A DNA stretch of 64,000 bases. Origin: Fistularia commersonii. Taxonomy: Eukaryota; Chordata; Actinopteri; Syngnathiformes; Fistulariidae. The notes under the pieces were generated by a model. That model did no database searches. It had not been told where the DNA came from and saw nothing but the letters and a program-made list of their open reading frames with translations. The position numbers and the translations under genes are program-made. Below are positions 1-14,435 of this stretch, in pieces. How positions within the stretch are numbered: position 1 is the stretch's first letter; every line of letters starts with the position of its first letter. The stretch is from NCBI GenBank assembly GCA_037954325.1, contig JBBMNZ010000002.1, positions 11,160,679 through 11,224,678 on the forward strand, read 5' to 3'.

Positions 1-1457
1 ACCTGTTAACTGTCCTTGGGTGATGGTGTTTTCCTGAACAGTGGAAGTTGTATTGACAAAGGGTTGTAACCATCTGAGCTTGTAGTAAATTCTAAGGTCA
101 CTTTCATTGTCTGGATACACCTTTCCATTGTTTGCAAAATGAGCAGACACAGAATTGTCACGGCCAGTTAAGATAGTCTATCGTTTTCTTCTCACCTTAT
201 ACGGGTAAATGAACGTCAGAGGAAAGAATGCACTGTATGCCACAATGTAATACCATTGTGAGGTATTTGAAAGTGTCACTTTTATTTCCAGCCTCACATC
301 GCAAAATCAATATATTCTTGAATTTTGGAAAACCTTCATCTTTTACCCAGGACTTACATGTTGGTGGCAGTGGTTGTGTTAGTGGTGCCAATCCAAACAA
401 AAAAAATATTTGGCTCCTCCATAAACACCCTTCCTGCAGAGAGGGAATTGTTTTTTGTCACAGTCACATGTGAGAAGTCTGTGAAGGTCAGGGGAAACGG
501 TACAGATGGCCTTTTGCACTAAATCAGCAACTTTTTAAGGCATAATCAAACAGTAACACGTGGAGTTAATTCACACATTCAGCCATTTGCACTTCCACTG
601 CGGACATGCTCTACAATACACATACATCAAGGTGGAAGAACAATATATCAATGCACACACTTGAACCAAAATGGTCAAATGCATATAGCATCACATTACT
701 TGGTACTCTGGATCTCATTATGTAGATAATTGAGATTAAATCACAGTTATATTTGTGCAGGAAATCATCAAACAGGATCAGAAATTATAGACTTAATAAG
801 AAGGCTGATAAAGTATTTCAGGAACTTCAGAATATTTAGCACTTTCTGAAAACATGGGTGAACCACAATTCATTCACTCGGGATCTGTGTAATATTTTCC
901 GAGAATTTTAAGATGATGATTTAAAAATATTTCAGTGAAAGAATACAAAGAAGTGAAAAAAACATTAAATCGTTAAACTACTCATTTAATTGCAATATTG
1001 TAGAAATTTCTATGAGAATAATGTGTAGTGTCTTTATATACAGGGTCGACTAGTCTCATAGATGAGGTGAACATGAGATTTCTACTCAAATCTAATGCTC
1101 TGCCCTTTAATTTCTCACCTTAGACTTGAAACACTACATGAAAGATATTCTGTTTTTTTATAAATTACTTGCTGGTGTCCCTCCTAAAAGGCCTCTTGGT
1201 CTTATTTACTATTAAGTTAGTTGAAGGTTACTTCAGTCACTAAAGGACTTCTTGATCATTTGTGCTTAAAAAGATATATTTCTGAACCAGGATCAGTTGA
1301 CTACAATCTAGTTGTGACCTACTTGTACAGCTTTGTGCGGAATTACAAACTTTAACTTCTCTTCATTTTGTCAAAAAGCACGTCAATCATGTTTTAGCTG
1401 TTGAAGTTTCTATTTACAGCTTTTATAAACACATTTTCAATTTGGTCACATAAAAAG

Positions 1458-1497
1458 TTTGGGAAGTCAACCGTTTCTAAACGGTTGACTTCCCAAA
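1458..1497. repeat. Perfect 19-bp inverted repeat with 2-nt loop
   Basis: The left arm TTTGGGAAGTCAACCGTTT (1458-1476) is followed by CT and then by its exact reverse complement (1479-1497). The pairing stops at the next base on each side. No flanking transposon ends or target-site duplication are visible. Either strand would fold into a strong hairpin. Confidence 0.95.
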
Positions 1498-3105
1498 TAT
1501 TACAAATAGATGTATACACTTTTCAAAGTGGTTGTTGCTTTTGAAAACAATTTAATGTCTTTTTGGTGAGGGAAACTGCTTTTCAAAATCAAATTGGATA
1601 GAGTGAGCATTTAATTTGCACAATAAATGAAACAGACATGCACTGTTGAGAGGGACATGCAGAGACTAGACTGTAAGTTGAAAGTGATTTGTTGCTTTAA
1701 TATTTTGATATTTCAGAAAATATATGCCGTATAAAAATACATCTGATATCCATAAATGCTGTAAGTTAACAATTCTGTCAAAACTAAACCTCATCTTATT
1801 GAAGACCTTCCTGTGAGGACCTGCTGCTTAAAGCCTCTTTATGAGAGCGGAGAGCCCAAAACGCAAATTACCATCTTTCTTGTCTGCACATCAGCAGTTG
1901 ATAGAAATGCACATTGGGTGGGTTTTTTTACCCAAAATTCCAGGATATCTCAGAAGTAAACCCACTTGATGTTCATGACAGTTGAATTTATTATTTATAG
2001 CATAGCATAATCCTGCTCATGGCTACAAAGACACAAAGCCTGATAGATAAACTCCATGACAAAGGTACTTATGAGTGTAATGAATCTCAGCATCACCCTT
2101 CTTGCACATTATCAGTGTATAACAACTCATAAAACTTTGAAGTCCATGAAAAAACTTCCCCATCCACAGATGCATATGTTTTTAGGTCATTCGCTGGATT
2201 TGATTTGAACAGGTTTGAGTCTTGTGAGGTCTGCAGATGTAGAGTAAAGGTACTGTGGTTGAGTGCAGGAGAGAAAGTGTCATGGCCTCAAGGTGAGCAA
2301 GTGAGTTGAACAAATTAAGTATGACTAGCTGGATATGACAAGAAGTCTAACTATCACCTTACGTCCCTCAGGCCGTGTCACTTCACAGCATGCGCTTAGG
2401 ATAGAAAAATTGTAATTAACTCTGATACAGCTCTGTTTGCTGGTTTACCTGTGACCAATACTTTGAAATAAAGCAAGTGAAGCCATGAAAAAATATATTA
2501 ATATTGCTAGTGTTAACACGTCTACATTCTCCTCTGCTCAGTATGCTTGTTTATTGTGTCATCAAAAGCCCAATATATGATGTTTTGTTGTAACTGTGAC
2601 ATATTTGATTTTCTTCCGCTTGCATGGCTGCTCACGTGCCTTTTGATTTTCTGACACCTGAGATTGCTGGGAAATACTGATAGAAACCAATGTTGTGTGA
2701 TAATGAATAATTCTCCTGTCAGTCAGTGTTAGATCTTTCCGCTTTTGTTGTATTGTATGCCACTCATGTTACACACAGATGCTCATGCACCAACACAAAT
2801 TTGCTTTTCTACCCTCCTTACTTACTCTTTCCATATATTATGAAACTTCTATTTCTTTCCTTCTTCTTGTCGGTGTTTGTCCTCATGCTGTTTATTCATC
2901 AGAACAACCATCTGCTGAAATTTTTGTGTTTTTCTCTGCATGCCTTCCTCAGTGCATACTGTTTTATGTGGAAGTGCTCCACCAATTATCTGATGCATGC
3001 GGGAAGCCTCACGTGGGCCACTGCCCACTACACAGGCATGAAGCTTGTGTGTTCACACCAGGCAGCCTCTCAGCATGTTGCCAGATAATGGGGTGAGGGA
3101 GTCCT

Positions 3106-3147
3106 TTCCTCTCCTCTCCTCTCCTCTCCTCTCCTCTCCTCTCCTCT
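3106..3147. repeat. (CTCCT)n pyrimidine microsatellite
   Basis: A run of about eight CTCCT units with a slightly imperfect start. One strand is pure pyrimidine and the other pure purine. Confidence 0.95.
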
Positions 3148-6100
3148 TTTCACCACATCATTCATTTGAGGCACTGATTAGCTCCTTTCTGTAACCAGCG
3201 TTAATCTGCAGACCTGTATATTTCATGGCCCATTTCAGAGTGAGTGCATCTTTATGTGTTCAAGTCAATATCTCCACTGGCAGCAATGTTATTATTTTGT
3301 AATAAATGTTTTCCCTCTGTTTTTGTGCAGTGTACCATATAAAATGATAAGACTGGAGCTATGAGTAGTTGTAAGCACACTTGTAATGTCATTGTGTAAC
3401 ATTTAGGAGGATTCAGTAATCGCTTATGGGGGAAATTGGACTGAATTTGACCAGAATAATGTATAAATTACCATCAAGCTTTTCTTTTTTTTGTTCTGGG
3501 CATCTTCACTGAATTTTGCCCAAATCAATTATCATGTTTAGAGTGTCAAAATTCTAAGGCACACCGAGAAATACATTGTAATCTGGCATATCCAGCTTAT
3601 ACACAAATTAACAATTAATTTCTCAATAAAGAATACTTTATTCACACCATCTTTATGCATTAGGGCAGCCAGGAGGTTCTGCATACTTCAGATTCCTTTG
3701 TATCAGAAGATGAAAAGCATCTCTCCTTCCTCATCCATTGCAATTTATTCTCACATGCTCTGTAAATCAGTCACTGGTTTTTCAAATCCAGTTGTACTCA
3801 GTACTTCATCGAAATTGATTTAGATTTTTCTTTCAAGTTAAGTGACAGTGTTGTGCCAAGGCTGTCACAGAGCATGTCAGTAATATTTTTGGATTGATCT
3901 TTTATTTAGTAATAACTGAAAAAATTGAATAGGGAGATAAGGATGTCTGTGTTTTGCAAGGGCTTTATCTGGGGTGCGGTTTAGCCCCAGTCATTGCACA
4001 CATGTTAAGAGTTAGAGGAGTAAACCAAAGCATCCACTGAACATGGGCAGAATCCCGGAAGAGCCTGAAACTGAGAATTGTGATATGGGGGCTCAGCTGA
4101 AGAAAAACAGTTATTCACGCTGCAACCATTTGCTCAAATTTAAGCGGTTTCAAGCTGTTTTTTTTTTGTGCTTAGAAGCCATAACAGGCCCCTGTGAGGG
4201 TGTTTATATATAAATGTGGCATCATTGTTCAAGTTTTAGTGCCAGGCTTGATTTATCTCATTTTGGTTTGACCCTGCATTAACAAAACTGCCCTTTTCTT
4301 GGATGATTTTAAACATATGCTTGAAAAGCTTTGTCACCTCTGGTGTGTTACAGTGCACGGCTATTTGTTGGCATTTCAAAGGTTTTATCAGCAAGAGCAA
4401 GACAATACATTCTCAATCTGTACGTATTAACATTGTCATTTTGTACTCATCTCCTGTACAGGCAGTGAATTAATAATGCGATACTCAGATCCTTTCAAAT
4501 CCTCTGAATATTGTATCCGAAAGGTTAATGACTTTCACAAGCATAAAGTGATTGGAACAGTCCAAATGTAAGCCTTGCTCATCACAGTTTATCTCAGTGC
4601 TGAATTTTGCTGGCTTGAATATAAAGGAAGACGAGAATTCAAGGCATCACTGAATATTGTTTTCCCTAACAGGGGTACAGTCCTTTGAAAAGCATGGATA
4701 TAAACTGTGAATTGAAATGTAGCAGAATGTTAGTCAACTCGGGCAGTTTTTCTTTCTCATGACCAGTATGCATCTTGCTGCATCCACAAAGTCTGTTAGA
4801 TTTCATCTGACATCATGGTTCTCTAATGTAGCAGCACTAATGAATTTCCTTGAAAGGAATCAGAGTCGATCTTTTTGTTTTTGTAATTTTTGGTTTGCTT
4901 CTTTGTATGTTTATTTTTCATAGTATCCAAAAATATCACTTTGTAAGAGCCCTATGGTTTGCATTTTGTCATGACAAAGGGGGAAAAGTGTATTGTAATC
5001 CATGGACAGAGACGGGCAGCCTGTACTCTGTTGAAAAAAAAATGTCTTTTTTCGTGGACTAATCAAGAGACGATCAAACTATTAAACTCAGTTGTCAGGG
5101 ATCCTCTCAAGCACCCGGCAACTGATGCCGAACAAAGAATCCTGAGTGGCTGTCAGCTGTCACTCCTCATTGATCCATCCGGTTAATTATCCCAGGTACA
5201 CATGATGTGAAAGTACAGTAGCAGGATAATACAGCTTTACAGTCCAAAACCGCCATACCGTCATAAAGTCAAATCAATTTACCGTAAAATCAACACACAG
5301 AAAGTAATCACAAGACATACAGAACACAAAAGTTATAAATAAATGACACAACAGTTGGTAAATATTCACTCATGGCATGGACGTTTATTCACACCAGAGA
5401 ACCCATGTCTTTTATTTTCTCTGATAGCCAGTAGTACCCTATTAGCCCCAGATCTCCATTAGGGAAATTTAAATTGCCTTAACCTACTGAGATATTTAAA
5501 ATTCAGCTTTCATGACAAGACAAATTTTATTTTTCTGGGCCAGTATTTCGTACTCTACAGCACTATAAATATTGGCTGACTGAGAGTGAGGTCAAGAATG
5601 TTGTCAAGCAATTAAGATAAGCTCGTATCTGGTGACCCATAGTTCAATATTAACTGCTAAATTCAGAAAAATAAACGTTTCCAAAACAAGCTTTGATTTT
5701 TAAATCTTCCTCAGACACGCTCTACATCATTTCAGCCATTTATGTGTTTTTTTTTTTTTTTTTGTTTGTTTGTTTTTTGTTCATATCAAGAGCACTAAAT
5801 GTTTTTCAGATGTTAAATGTACTTTTCCTGGGGTTAACATTCAAAAGTAAAAAAGGAAGAAAAAAAATGAAAATAAAACTTTTTTTTTCCTGAGTAATCC
5901 ATCCTATAATTCTCAATGCCAGGCTAATGAGCTGAAGAGAGTGAATCAAACCACATGAGCTGTTCGCTGCATATATTTATTTCAGGTTTCCCACTTCTAA
6001 GGACCATGCTGGTCAGTCATCTCTTGAGGAACTGATTTGTGATTTGTGGCATGTTGGAGGGATCTAAAGAATAACTATATATTCCATTTATGGGCAAAGA

Positions 6101-8051
6101 ACTCAGGAAGATCCAGATTGTTTTTCTAATCCTTGTGCGCTCTGGTTTGTGTCTGAAAATGACATGTCACATGGCCTCAACTGAGGCTGAGACACTGTAT
6201 CCGGCAAAAATCATTTTCAATATAGATTAATCTCCAGTGTGTAAACTGGTCCCTAAAGACAATAAAAACAGTCTTTTTTAGCTATGGAATATGCATCCTG
6301 AACGTTTGGCTCATTATGATCTCCTCACTGTAGAATGGTTAAGAATGTCCAGTTTGATATTCTTTTTAGTTATAATCGTGCTATGGATTTTTTGCTTGTT
6401 TATCTTTTTCTTTTTATAGATTTGGTCTTTATGTTTCCTAAATACTTTGTTAGAGCCATAAAGGTCATGTCACTTGATGTTAATCTCTAGCTGGTATGAA
6501 TATTATATGTTTTTACATCTTGTAATCCATCGTCGATTACTTACATTATTTGGATTTTCACCAAGATAAAAGTGCTCTTAAAATTGCTTAAAATGAACCC
6601 GAAGTATATTACCTATGTAGGGATTATTTGGTGGGTCATAGCCGGTACAAAGGATAAAGTCAGCACACTGATGCCTCCTTGACCAGATTTCAGGGCTCCT
6701 GAGTTTAGTTTGAATGACTGGCTTCCTCATGAGTTTTCTTATGGATTTGTGTTCAAGTATCCAAGGGTTGTCATCCATTTACACACCCAAATCTGTATTG
6801 GCACTGATATTCAGTTCTATTTCTCGCTGCTCATTCAATAATAAGATATGTTCAGCCTATCAGTAATTTTTGTAAAGAAATATCAAAAAGTAATTTAATT
6901 TTCATCTCACTCCTGGTTCGGGAACCCATTTGGGAGTTTGCCTCTTTTCAACAACGTAATAAAGATTTCTGTTACATCCAAGATACATATAAACAGTTAT
7001 GGCGCTAATTAGTTATAAACTAATCCTAGATGAATTTAGAACCGCATTAAGTCATGTAGGATTCACACTGGTAGTGTGATTGACGTGATCTCAGGTCTGA
7101 CATCTGACACTTTAAGCCTGAGCCCCATTCAGGCCTGCTGAGTAGATAGAATGAAGCTACCTATCATCAGCATGCAGCTAGTCAGTCATTATTCGATTCA
7201 CCTCATGCTGAAACAGCATGATGGTGCTTTTATTAGCTTTTAAGGGATTACAATTGTCTGCTAAGTGCTCATCTGTCCATTCCTCAGATGAAATTCAAAC
7301 TCTAATCCTTATTCTGTAAGCTTGCCTTCAGTTTTAGGTGGAGAGTTTTTCCTGCTTTTTCATGAAACTTTAATATCCTCTCTTTCTTCACAAAACACCC
7401 TGATACCTGGTCATCTGGACATTATATGACATTGACATGTCAAAAGCATGTTCTAAAGCCCATCGACCACCTGATTTTGGGATAGTTTTACAGATGTATG
7501 ATTTTACCCTGGGAGTGTTGGAAAGTTCATCCACTATTCTCAAGGCTAAACACCTCTGAATAGAGAATTTATTACTCATATACAACACACACGGTCCTAT
7601 ATATTGGCTTGCATATCTCTGTTCACTAAACTGAGCCTCTCATTTCAACCAGCTAATTAAAATGAGTTGGGCTGCACTTAAGGACATGAACAGCATATCA
7701 TAGATGTTTATCCAATGTTTAATTGACATTGAGAAGGAATATATATTAATAAACCTACACCAATGACTGCATAAAGCAACCTCACGCATAACATCAAATT
7801 TAATTGGCACGTACAGAAACGAATATGCATCTGGTGATTAAAGAAGCAAGAGAAAGACACAGAGAGAGGGAGAGAGAGGAAATATGTCCATACTTTTTAT
7901 TTCACTTTGATTTATATTGTCATTAAATGCTATTAATTATAACATTAAAAGAAAGCATTTGTTTTGGTTTAAAAATATCTGACATTTGTGTTTTGTCACT
8001 CTATAAATGTACTGTAATTACTGTATCGGCACAAATGAACTACACAAGTGA

Positions 8052-8053
<2 letters not shown>

Positions 8054-8094
<41 letters not shown>
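8054..8094. repeat. (CA)n microsatellite
   Basis: An uninterrupted run of about 20 CA units followed by TATACATACA. It produces a spurious Thr-His open frame on the + strand. Confidence 0.97.
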
Positions 8095-8100
<6 letters not shown>

Positions 8101-10951
8101 TACAATACAATGGCTACTTTTGTGTTGTGCTTTATAACCCATTTCTTTTTTTTGTTTCTTTCCCTTCAAATGAATTAAAAATATTCATAAGAGTTACAAG
8201 TTTGACATTATAAAATCAATGAGAAATTGAATTTCTTCCTGATGGTCTCCTTTCTGCTCAAAAAAGGAAAGAACATAAAGATCAGATTCATTTTGCATGT
8301 CATACTGAATCTTCATTATGAAAAAAGACAGTTGAAAAAAAAGGGGTGATATTAAGAAAAAGTATTAAAGCTCAATCAAATGAAATAATCAAGAAAGCAA
8401 AAATGACATGGATGTCAGGTTCAGCTTCTTATCTGAGTAAATGAAAGCAGGAGAGAAATTCCTCTTGGGTCTGCTCACCCCTGTGCTACTCTGATCTTTT
8501 CTCAGCTGCTTTTTCAATGTCTTGGTGATAACAGTGACCCAATCCCTTCCTGTGTGGACATTATGGGCTGTGACTGCAAAGCTGTCTGTTGACCCCAATG
8601 ACCTATGTTCACTGTACAGGAAGTGAAGTCTGCATTTGAAATTCCTGCCATCTGCTTCAATTTGTAAATGCTCCTAGACCCCACCAACGCCTCACACAAA
8701 CTAACCAACAGTTCAATCCGTTCTCAGACAAGTAGGCAGCCATTGGTCAAAACAAGGTGAGAACTCAGCATAGACAAGCTACATGAATTAAAGATTAAGT
8801 CAGACACAATTCATACAAGAAAAACATGTAACTGATATGATTTAACTAGTGCCAACATTTGCTTCTGTTTTTTTGTGCCTTAGAGGCAGCAGGAAAGAGA
8901 TACACATTTTATAGCAGCCATAGAAGAGAAAAACATCATCTTTAAATATCCAAAATAAAGCAGTGCAGCCATCCTGTTATTCAAATTATCACTGTTACTA
9001 TTTATCTAACCTACTTTAACCTAATCTAAAATAAAAATGAATAATGTCTTCTCCCAAAATATCTCAAAAGTGACATTTAAGTGCAGCATATTAAAGAACA
9101 AGGGAAGGCCAAATTAAACATTGCCTGGAGAATGTAGTACAGAACCAGAGAATGGATTTGGACAAATGGTTACATTTTCTTACAAAATATGTTTTTTGAG
9201 AGTATCCAAGTATGCAAGTGTGCCAGAGGCCTCTTGTCAGTTTATTGGGGTTTCAGGATGTATTCTAAAAATGCTATTGGAGAAAAATAGTATAACTTGT
9301 GACTGGGGTTCCATTTAGCTCCATCTTAGGTTTTGTTTCATTATTGAATCAGAGCTTCTTGATATAATTCGGACCAGTGTTTAATCTTCGATTCTTTATA
9401 GCTTATCTTCGGTTCCGAGACCGAAATGCAGATCAATTTAATAGGAACCCTATAAAATGTAGAAACTGAGGTCCTATTGTTTTTTTATCAATAGTAGGGA
9501 GGTGAACACATTCACAAAAGATTAGACAATGGCCTGGATCCTGACATAGCAAGTACCACTTGGGATGGGTACTATACATATAAGGAGAGCTAACCCTTCT
9601 CTCAACAATCCATTGTTAACTATTCTGTGGTTATTTCTGAAGCACCTGTTGCTCAAAAGAGCCTCGTCATCTGCCGTCATTCAAGCATCCCTTTTTACCT
9701 TGAAACATGAAAAACACAGGGCTCTCCATTTTTGAGTAACACTACTGTGAGCACTCTTCCATTCAGTTTTAGCCTCTTTTGCCTGTGGAGTAAAAAAAAA
9801 GTATATCTCATTCCATATCAAAATTAAAAGTTTAGTTGAAAAATGTTTTAATGGAAAGATTTAGATCACATCATTTGCTGAGGGCGTCACATTTGCACAG
9901 AGCAGAGTTTGATTTGTCATTGTGCCAAGTTATAGTGACAGTTGAACACTGACAATTCAGTTTACTGTATCAGTCATACTCTTGTTTAGTGGGGAAGAAT
10001 GGTTAAGAGATATCTATATTACTACGTATTACTTAGGACTACTTAGGACTCATCATAGAAACACTTGCCTCTTTTTTTTTGCAGAAATAATCCTGTATCC
10101 ATTGTTCGTAGCGCCACTGAACACAGCCTTGAAATACATAACATCAGAAAACCAGAAAAACACCTGGCTTGATATACGATTGAATCGTAAAACTGTTATA
10201 CTTCATTCAAACTTGAATGTGATATTGGCTCCTCTGTAAAAGATTTACATGGCATTGAAGGATTTCATTTCAATAAACCCACTTACTGAAACTGATATCA
10301 TTTTCATTTTAAGCCATCACTGTGTTGGTTGGGAGACCAGAGAAAACCTCTCCATTTCGAATAAGTGACATCCAAGAGGAGAGCTGTAAGGAAATCTCAA
10401 CAATAGCATCTGGTTTGTCTATACTGGTCATCTTTGCATACTTTCATAATTGCTTTATTCTGGTAATTGGTTGTAAACCCTGACCTAAAAGTGTGACAAG
10501 CCCTAAAAATGTCAGTTTGGAGTTGCTAAGGTTTTCTGCCCAAAGTTTCATGTTATATACCCTGCCCTATATTCAGTGGGGGGAAAAAACAGATTTATAG
10601 GATGGCCAGGTATAAGAACTTGCAAATATTTCCATTACCACTAGCACTTTGGGCACTGGTTGGTTACTTGTTAAACCTCCTCCTTGGGGCTCATTTGATT
10701 GCTACTTTCAACTAAGGCACCATTTTTATATCACGATGCCAGACCCCAATGAGCCAAATTTAACTCCCTAGAGTGGACAGATTCTAATCCTGAAACCAAC
10801 CAAAATAATAACCATAATAACATCGATTTGGAGAGGATTTCTAATGGAGATGCTATCAGCTGTGACTACATGAAAACTGACACATAATAATCAGTGGGAA
10901 GTCCTGTTGTGCAATACTCAGCCTTGTCTGTCCAACACCCACCCCTCCCCT

Positions 10952-10972
10952 ACACACACACACACACACACA
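10952..10972. repeat. (CA)n microsatellite, short
   Basis: About ten CA units preceded by a C-rich stretch. Confidence 0.9.
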
Positions 10973-13112
10973 TATCACAGGCTGATTAAACTTTCAATAT
11001 CTTATGAATACCATTTTCACCTCTCAAAGCAGCCATGGGCTATGTTTCCTTTTCATAGATCCTTTAAACCAATCCTGTGTAAAAGCTTTAAAGTGCACAC
11101 TGGAGGAGCACTTGAGTTGGGAAGAGGGTGATGTTTTTCGTGCGACAGGTAGAACTGAGTGGTGTGGAGAACTGTGATAAATACAGTTCTTTAAATACAA
11201 TAGCTTTGTAGGTCACTCTGTGGAGAGGTGAGGTGCATTCACCCAGAGAGTATCTCCCGCAGAGCCTGTGCAGCCCACCGACTCAGGACCATACAATCTT
11301 TAGAGATAGATTTGAAAAGGTCATAGCGCGGGCATACAGAATGGTGATATAGAAGGTTAGTGTCGGTTTTATTTCTCAGTCTTGTCTTTATGCAGTAAGT
11401 TATGGAGTCCATGATCAAAAAAAACACATTGTAATTTAGAGCTATTCTTTCTCTGTGGCAGTGATGACCCACTTTAGACGGCTTTTTCAGTGAAGAGGGA
11501 GTTTGTGTCCACCAGGACCTGGTCCAAAGAGTGGTTGAGAAAGGCTTATTGGAGGCTGGATTGTCCCAGCACACCAAACCGATGTATCCCTCATTATTCC
11601 AAGGCCCCGATGAGGTCTCTCTTTACATCTGGAAAGCTGTTTTATGAGGCCAGTAGTCATGAAAAGATGAGTAACATTTTTGTTTTGACATCAGTCACTA
11701 AACTGGTTCTAAGTTACAGGCATTTGTACCTTGGTGTTTGTGCATGTTTTCTTTCCTGATGGACAGGCTTAGGAGGATTTGTCCTCCAGCCTGAGATGAC
11801 TGGGTCACTACCTCATGAAAAAGTGAATGCTCTGCCATTTTACACCACGGCCCCATGTAAGATTACTGCATGCTTAGTGACTCATCTTCCACTGATATAA
11901 TTAGTCCCTGGACGCATCTTTAACAGTTTGCATTTATCAGAACCATTCATTATCAGCTAGACTGGATGTATTACTTGGAAAATAGTTGATGTGCTTTTAC
12001 ATCAAAGTATTAACAACAGGGGATATACTCTCTGGTAGTAGTCATTTAGCAAGCCAGCTCATTCATCATACCCTTTTTGCAGTGTTTTCCTCTCCTGTGT
12101 ATCATCAATTGTGGGTTTTCGTAGTGCAGACATAAAGTAATGTTGTATTAGCACTATTAATTACAGTTGTGGCCTCAAAGCAGTATTATGCGGTTTTGCC
12201 GTGCAATAGCTGCAGGTTTGAGTATAAATTAAAGTTTGCTGCCAAATTCATTAATGTAACTATGAAACATGCTGCCCTCTCTGTCTTTGTAGTGCTTTTA
12301 ATTGTGTCAAATAATTGTTGCCCAATTATAATGAACTGACTGATGAAAAAAAACATGTTTTAACATGAGATATAAAGACCCCATGTGAAGGACTGCCCTT
12401 ATTGTTTTGGGGTAGATTGTAGAGAAATAGACAAAGCCTTTGTGAGACCTGAAGTTCAGAATTTTGGTATAACCACCTGCCACTTAAAGAAGCTGTGCAC
12501 TGAATAATACATAACTTTCTGCCCTGGAGGCTGCTGCTTGGTTAAAATTCATGAAATTTCCAACAGCTAGTTACGGACTAAGTGATTGCTAGCACAACTT
12601 CAAGGTTTTGTTTTTCTCTCTATCTCTGCTTTTCCTTCTGCAAAAATGTCCTTTTCTGTCTTTTAACCTTTGCCATCACTTCTATATGAGAATTCTCAAC
12701 TAGCATATAAAAACTAACAGTAGTGCTAAATACTGGGAGGAAATCTGTTTCAGCCCTCCTCATATTTCATTATGAGTGGATGGGTACTCAAAGGAGGTAT
12801 TAAACATTCTCATGTTCACAAGCTGTACTGTTACATGATGCTTTATCACAGTTAGCCATCATCACTGGGAAACATTAAATATCTATCCACATTTCCATGC
12901 CCTCTTCTTCTGTTGGCTTTTCCCTCAGGGGTCGCCACAGCTAATCAACCATCTTCATCTAACGCTATTCCCTGTATACTCTCACACCAACTACCTTCAT
13001 ATCCTCTCTCCATAAATCTTCTCCTTGGTCTTCGAGACCTCCTGCCTGGCAACTCCAATTCCAGCATCCGTCTACCAATATATTCACTATTCCTGCTCTG
13101 TACATGACCGAA

Positions 13113-13422
13113 CTATCTCAGTTTGGCTTCTCTGACCTTCTCTCCAAAACATCTAACATGTGCTGTTCCTCTGATAGACGCATTCCTGATCCTATCCATC
13201 CTCGTCACTCCCAAAGAGAACCAGAGCATCTTCATCTCTGTGACCTCTTGCTCTGCCTCCTGTCTTGTCATCATTGTAAATGTTTCTAGGCCATACAGCA
13301 TCGCTGGTCTCGTACACTGTCTTGTACTCCTTACCTTTCATTCTGGCTGATAGTCTTCTATTGCATAGTACCCCTGACACTTTTCTCCACCCATTCCAAC
13401 CTACTCGAACCCATCTCTGCAC
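13113..13422 (-). pseudogene. RTE reverse transcriptase, C-terminal remnant
   Basis: Two overlapping - strand frames (13192-13422 and 13113-13301) together read through the region after the polymerase core. They include RRLSARMKGKEYKTVYE and, in the next frame, SLGVTRMDRIRNASIRGTA. Both strings are typical of the C-terminal part of RTE-clade polyproteins. The switch of frame near 13200-13300 shows at least one frameshift. It is a dead remnant of the LINE at 12895-15590, not a host gene. Confidence 0.8.
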
Positions 13423-13571
13423 CTCTTTTCCACACTTGCCGTTGCTCTGGACTGTTTACCCTAAGTACCTGAAATCCTCCAACTTCTTAATCTCCACTCC
13501 CGGTAGCCTCACCGTTCCACCTTGGTTCCTCTCATTCACACACATATACTCTGTCTTGCTGCAACTAACTT

Positions 13572-13880
13572 TCATTCCTCTCCTTCCAACGCATACCTCC
13601 ACCTCTCTAGATTTTCCTCTACCTGTTTTTTGCTCTCACTACAGATCTCAATGTCATCTGCAAACATCATGGTCCATGGAGATTCCTGTCTAACCTCATC
13701 TGTCAGCCTGTCCATCACCACTGCAAACAAGAAGGGGCACAGAGCTGATCCCTGATGGAGTCCCACCTCCACCTTGAACTTCTCTGTTACTCCTACAATA
13801 CACCGCACCACTGTCTCACAGCTAGCATACATGTCCTGCTCTTGTTGAAGATATTTCTCTGCCACTCCAGATTTCCTCAT
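13572..13880 (-). pseudogene. RTE reverse transcriptase, catalytic core remnant
   Basis: A 102-codon open frame carries GLHQGSALCPFLFAVVMDRL (reverse-transcriptase region B) and then TMMFADDIEIC. The FADD of the second string is the metal-binding catalytic motif of the polymerase. The order and spacing match LINE reverse transcriptases of the RTE clade. The frame is closed at both ends by stops that interrupt the original open reading frame. The catalytic aspartates survive but the protein does not. Confidence 0.88.
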
Positions 13881-14132
13881 ATAGTACCAGAATTCCTCTC
13901 TTGGCGCCCTGTCATGCTTTTTCTGGGTTTACAGAAGCACAGTGCAGCTCCCTCTGGCCTTCTCTGTTCTCTGTTAGCATTCTCAAAACAAATACTGCAG
14001 CTGTAGTACGCTTTTTGGCATGAAGCCATTAAGCTGGTCACACATGGTGACTTCTGCTCTCAGTCTAGTTCCCACTGCTCTTTTCTATTTATCCTTCTAT
14101 TTTTGCTAAAATTCTGCACATCCCCCTTATTC

Positions 14133-14390
14133 TTAAAAATGGGCACCATCGCACTTCGTCTCCATCTTCTCACTCTCTAAGATACTGTTGAGTAATCCTG
14201 TCAGAAACTCTACCACTGCCTCTCCTTGACACTTCAACACCTCCACAGGTATATCATCGGGACCAACTGCCTTTCCAGCCTTCATCCATTTCAATGCCTT
14301 CCTCACTTCACTTTTACAAATCACTGCTACTTTGTGGTCTCCAATAGTCACCTCTTCTACCCTTGCCTCTCTTTCATTTTCCACATTCAT
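14133..14390 (-). pseudogene. RTE reverse transcriptase, N-terminal remnant
   Basis: An 85-codon frame contains EVRKALKWMKAGKAVGPDDI followed by PVEVLKCQGEAVVEFL. This is the well-known start of the RTE reverse-transcriptase domain (K-x-GKAxGPDDIPxE). Between this block and the core at 13572-13880 much of the expected fingers region is missing or out of frame, consistent with internal deletion. Confidence 0.88.
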
Positions 14391-14435
14391 CAGCTCAACC
14401 TTATGTTGTATCTCCCTGTACTCCCGTCAGTTCTC

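Larger units (their letters stand above)
1..12883. other. Intronic sequence of macrod2, no gene recognised
   Basis: No open frame here resembles a known protein, and none has exon-like borders in a frame that fits macrod2. The longest frames (for example 2726-3088 +) are hydrophobic or low-complexity translations of AT-rich DNA. I see only simple repeats and the hairpin at 1458-1497, listed separately. The stretch is assigned to the intron upstream of the macro-domain exon at 31306 because that exon needs further 5' exons and none is visible here. Confidence 0.6.

Noticed and set aside
2726..3096. Two overlapping + strand open frames of 105-120 codons
   Set aside because: Hydrophobic, Cys-rich translations with no family resemblance, and no splice sites that would join them to macrod2. 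Read as chance frames in AT-rich DNA.
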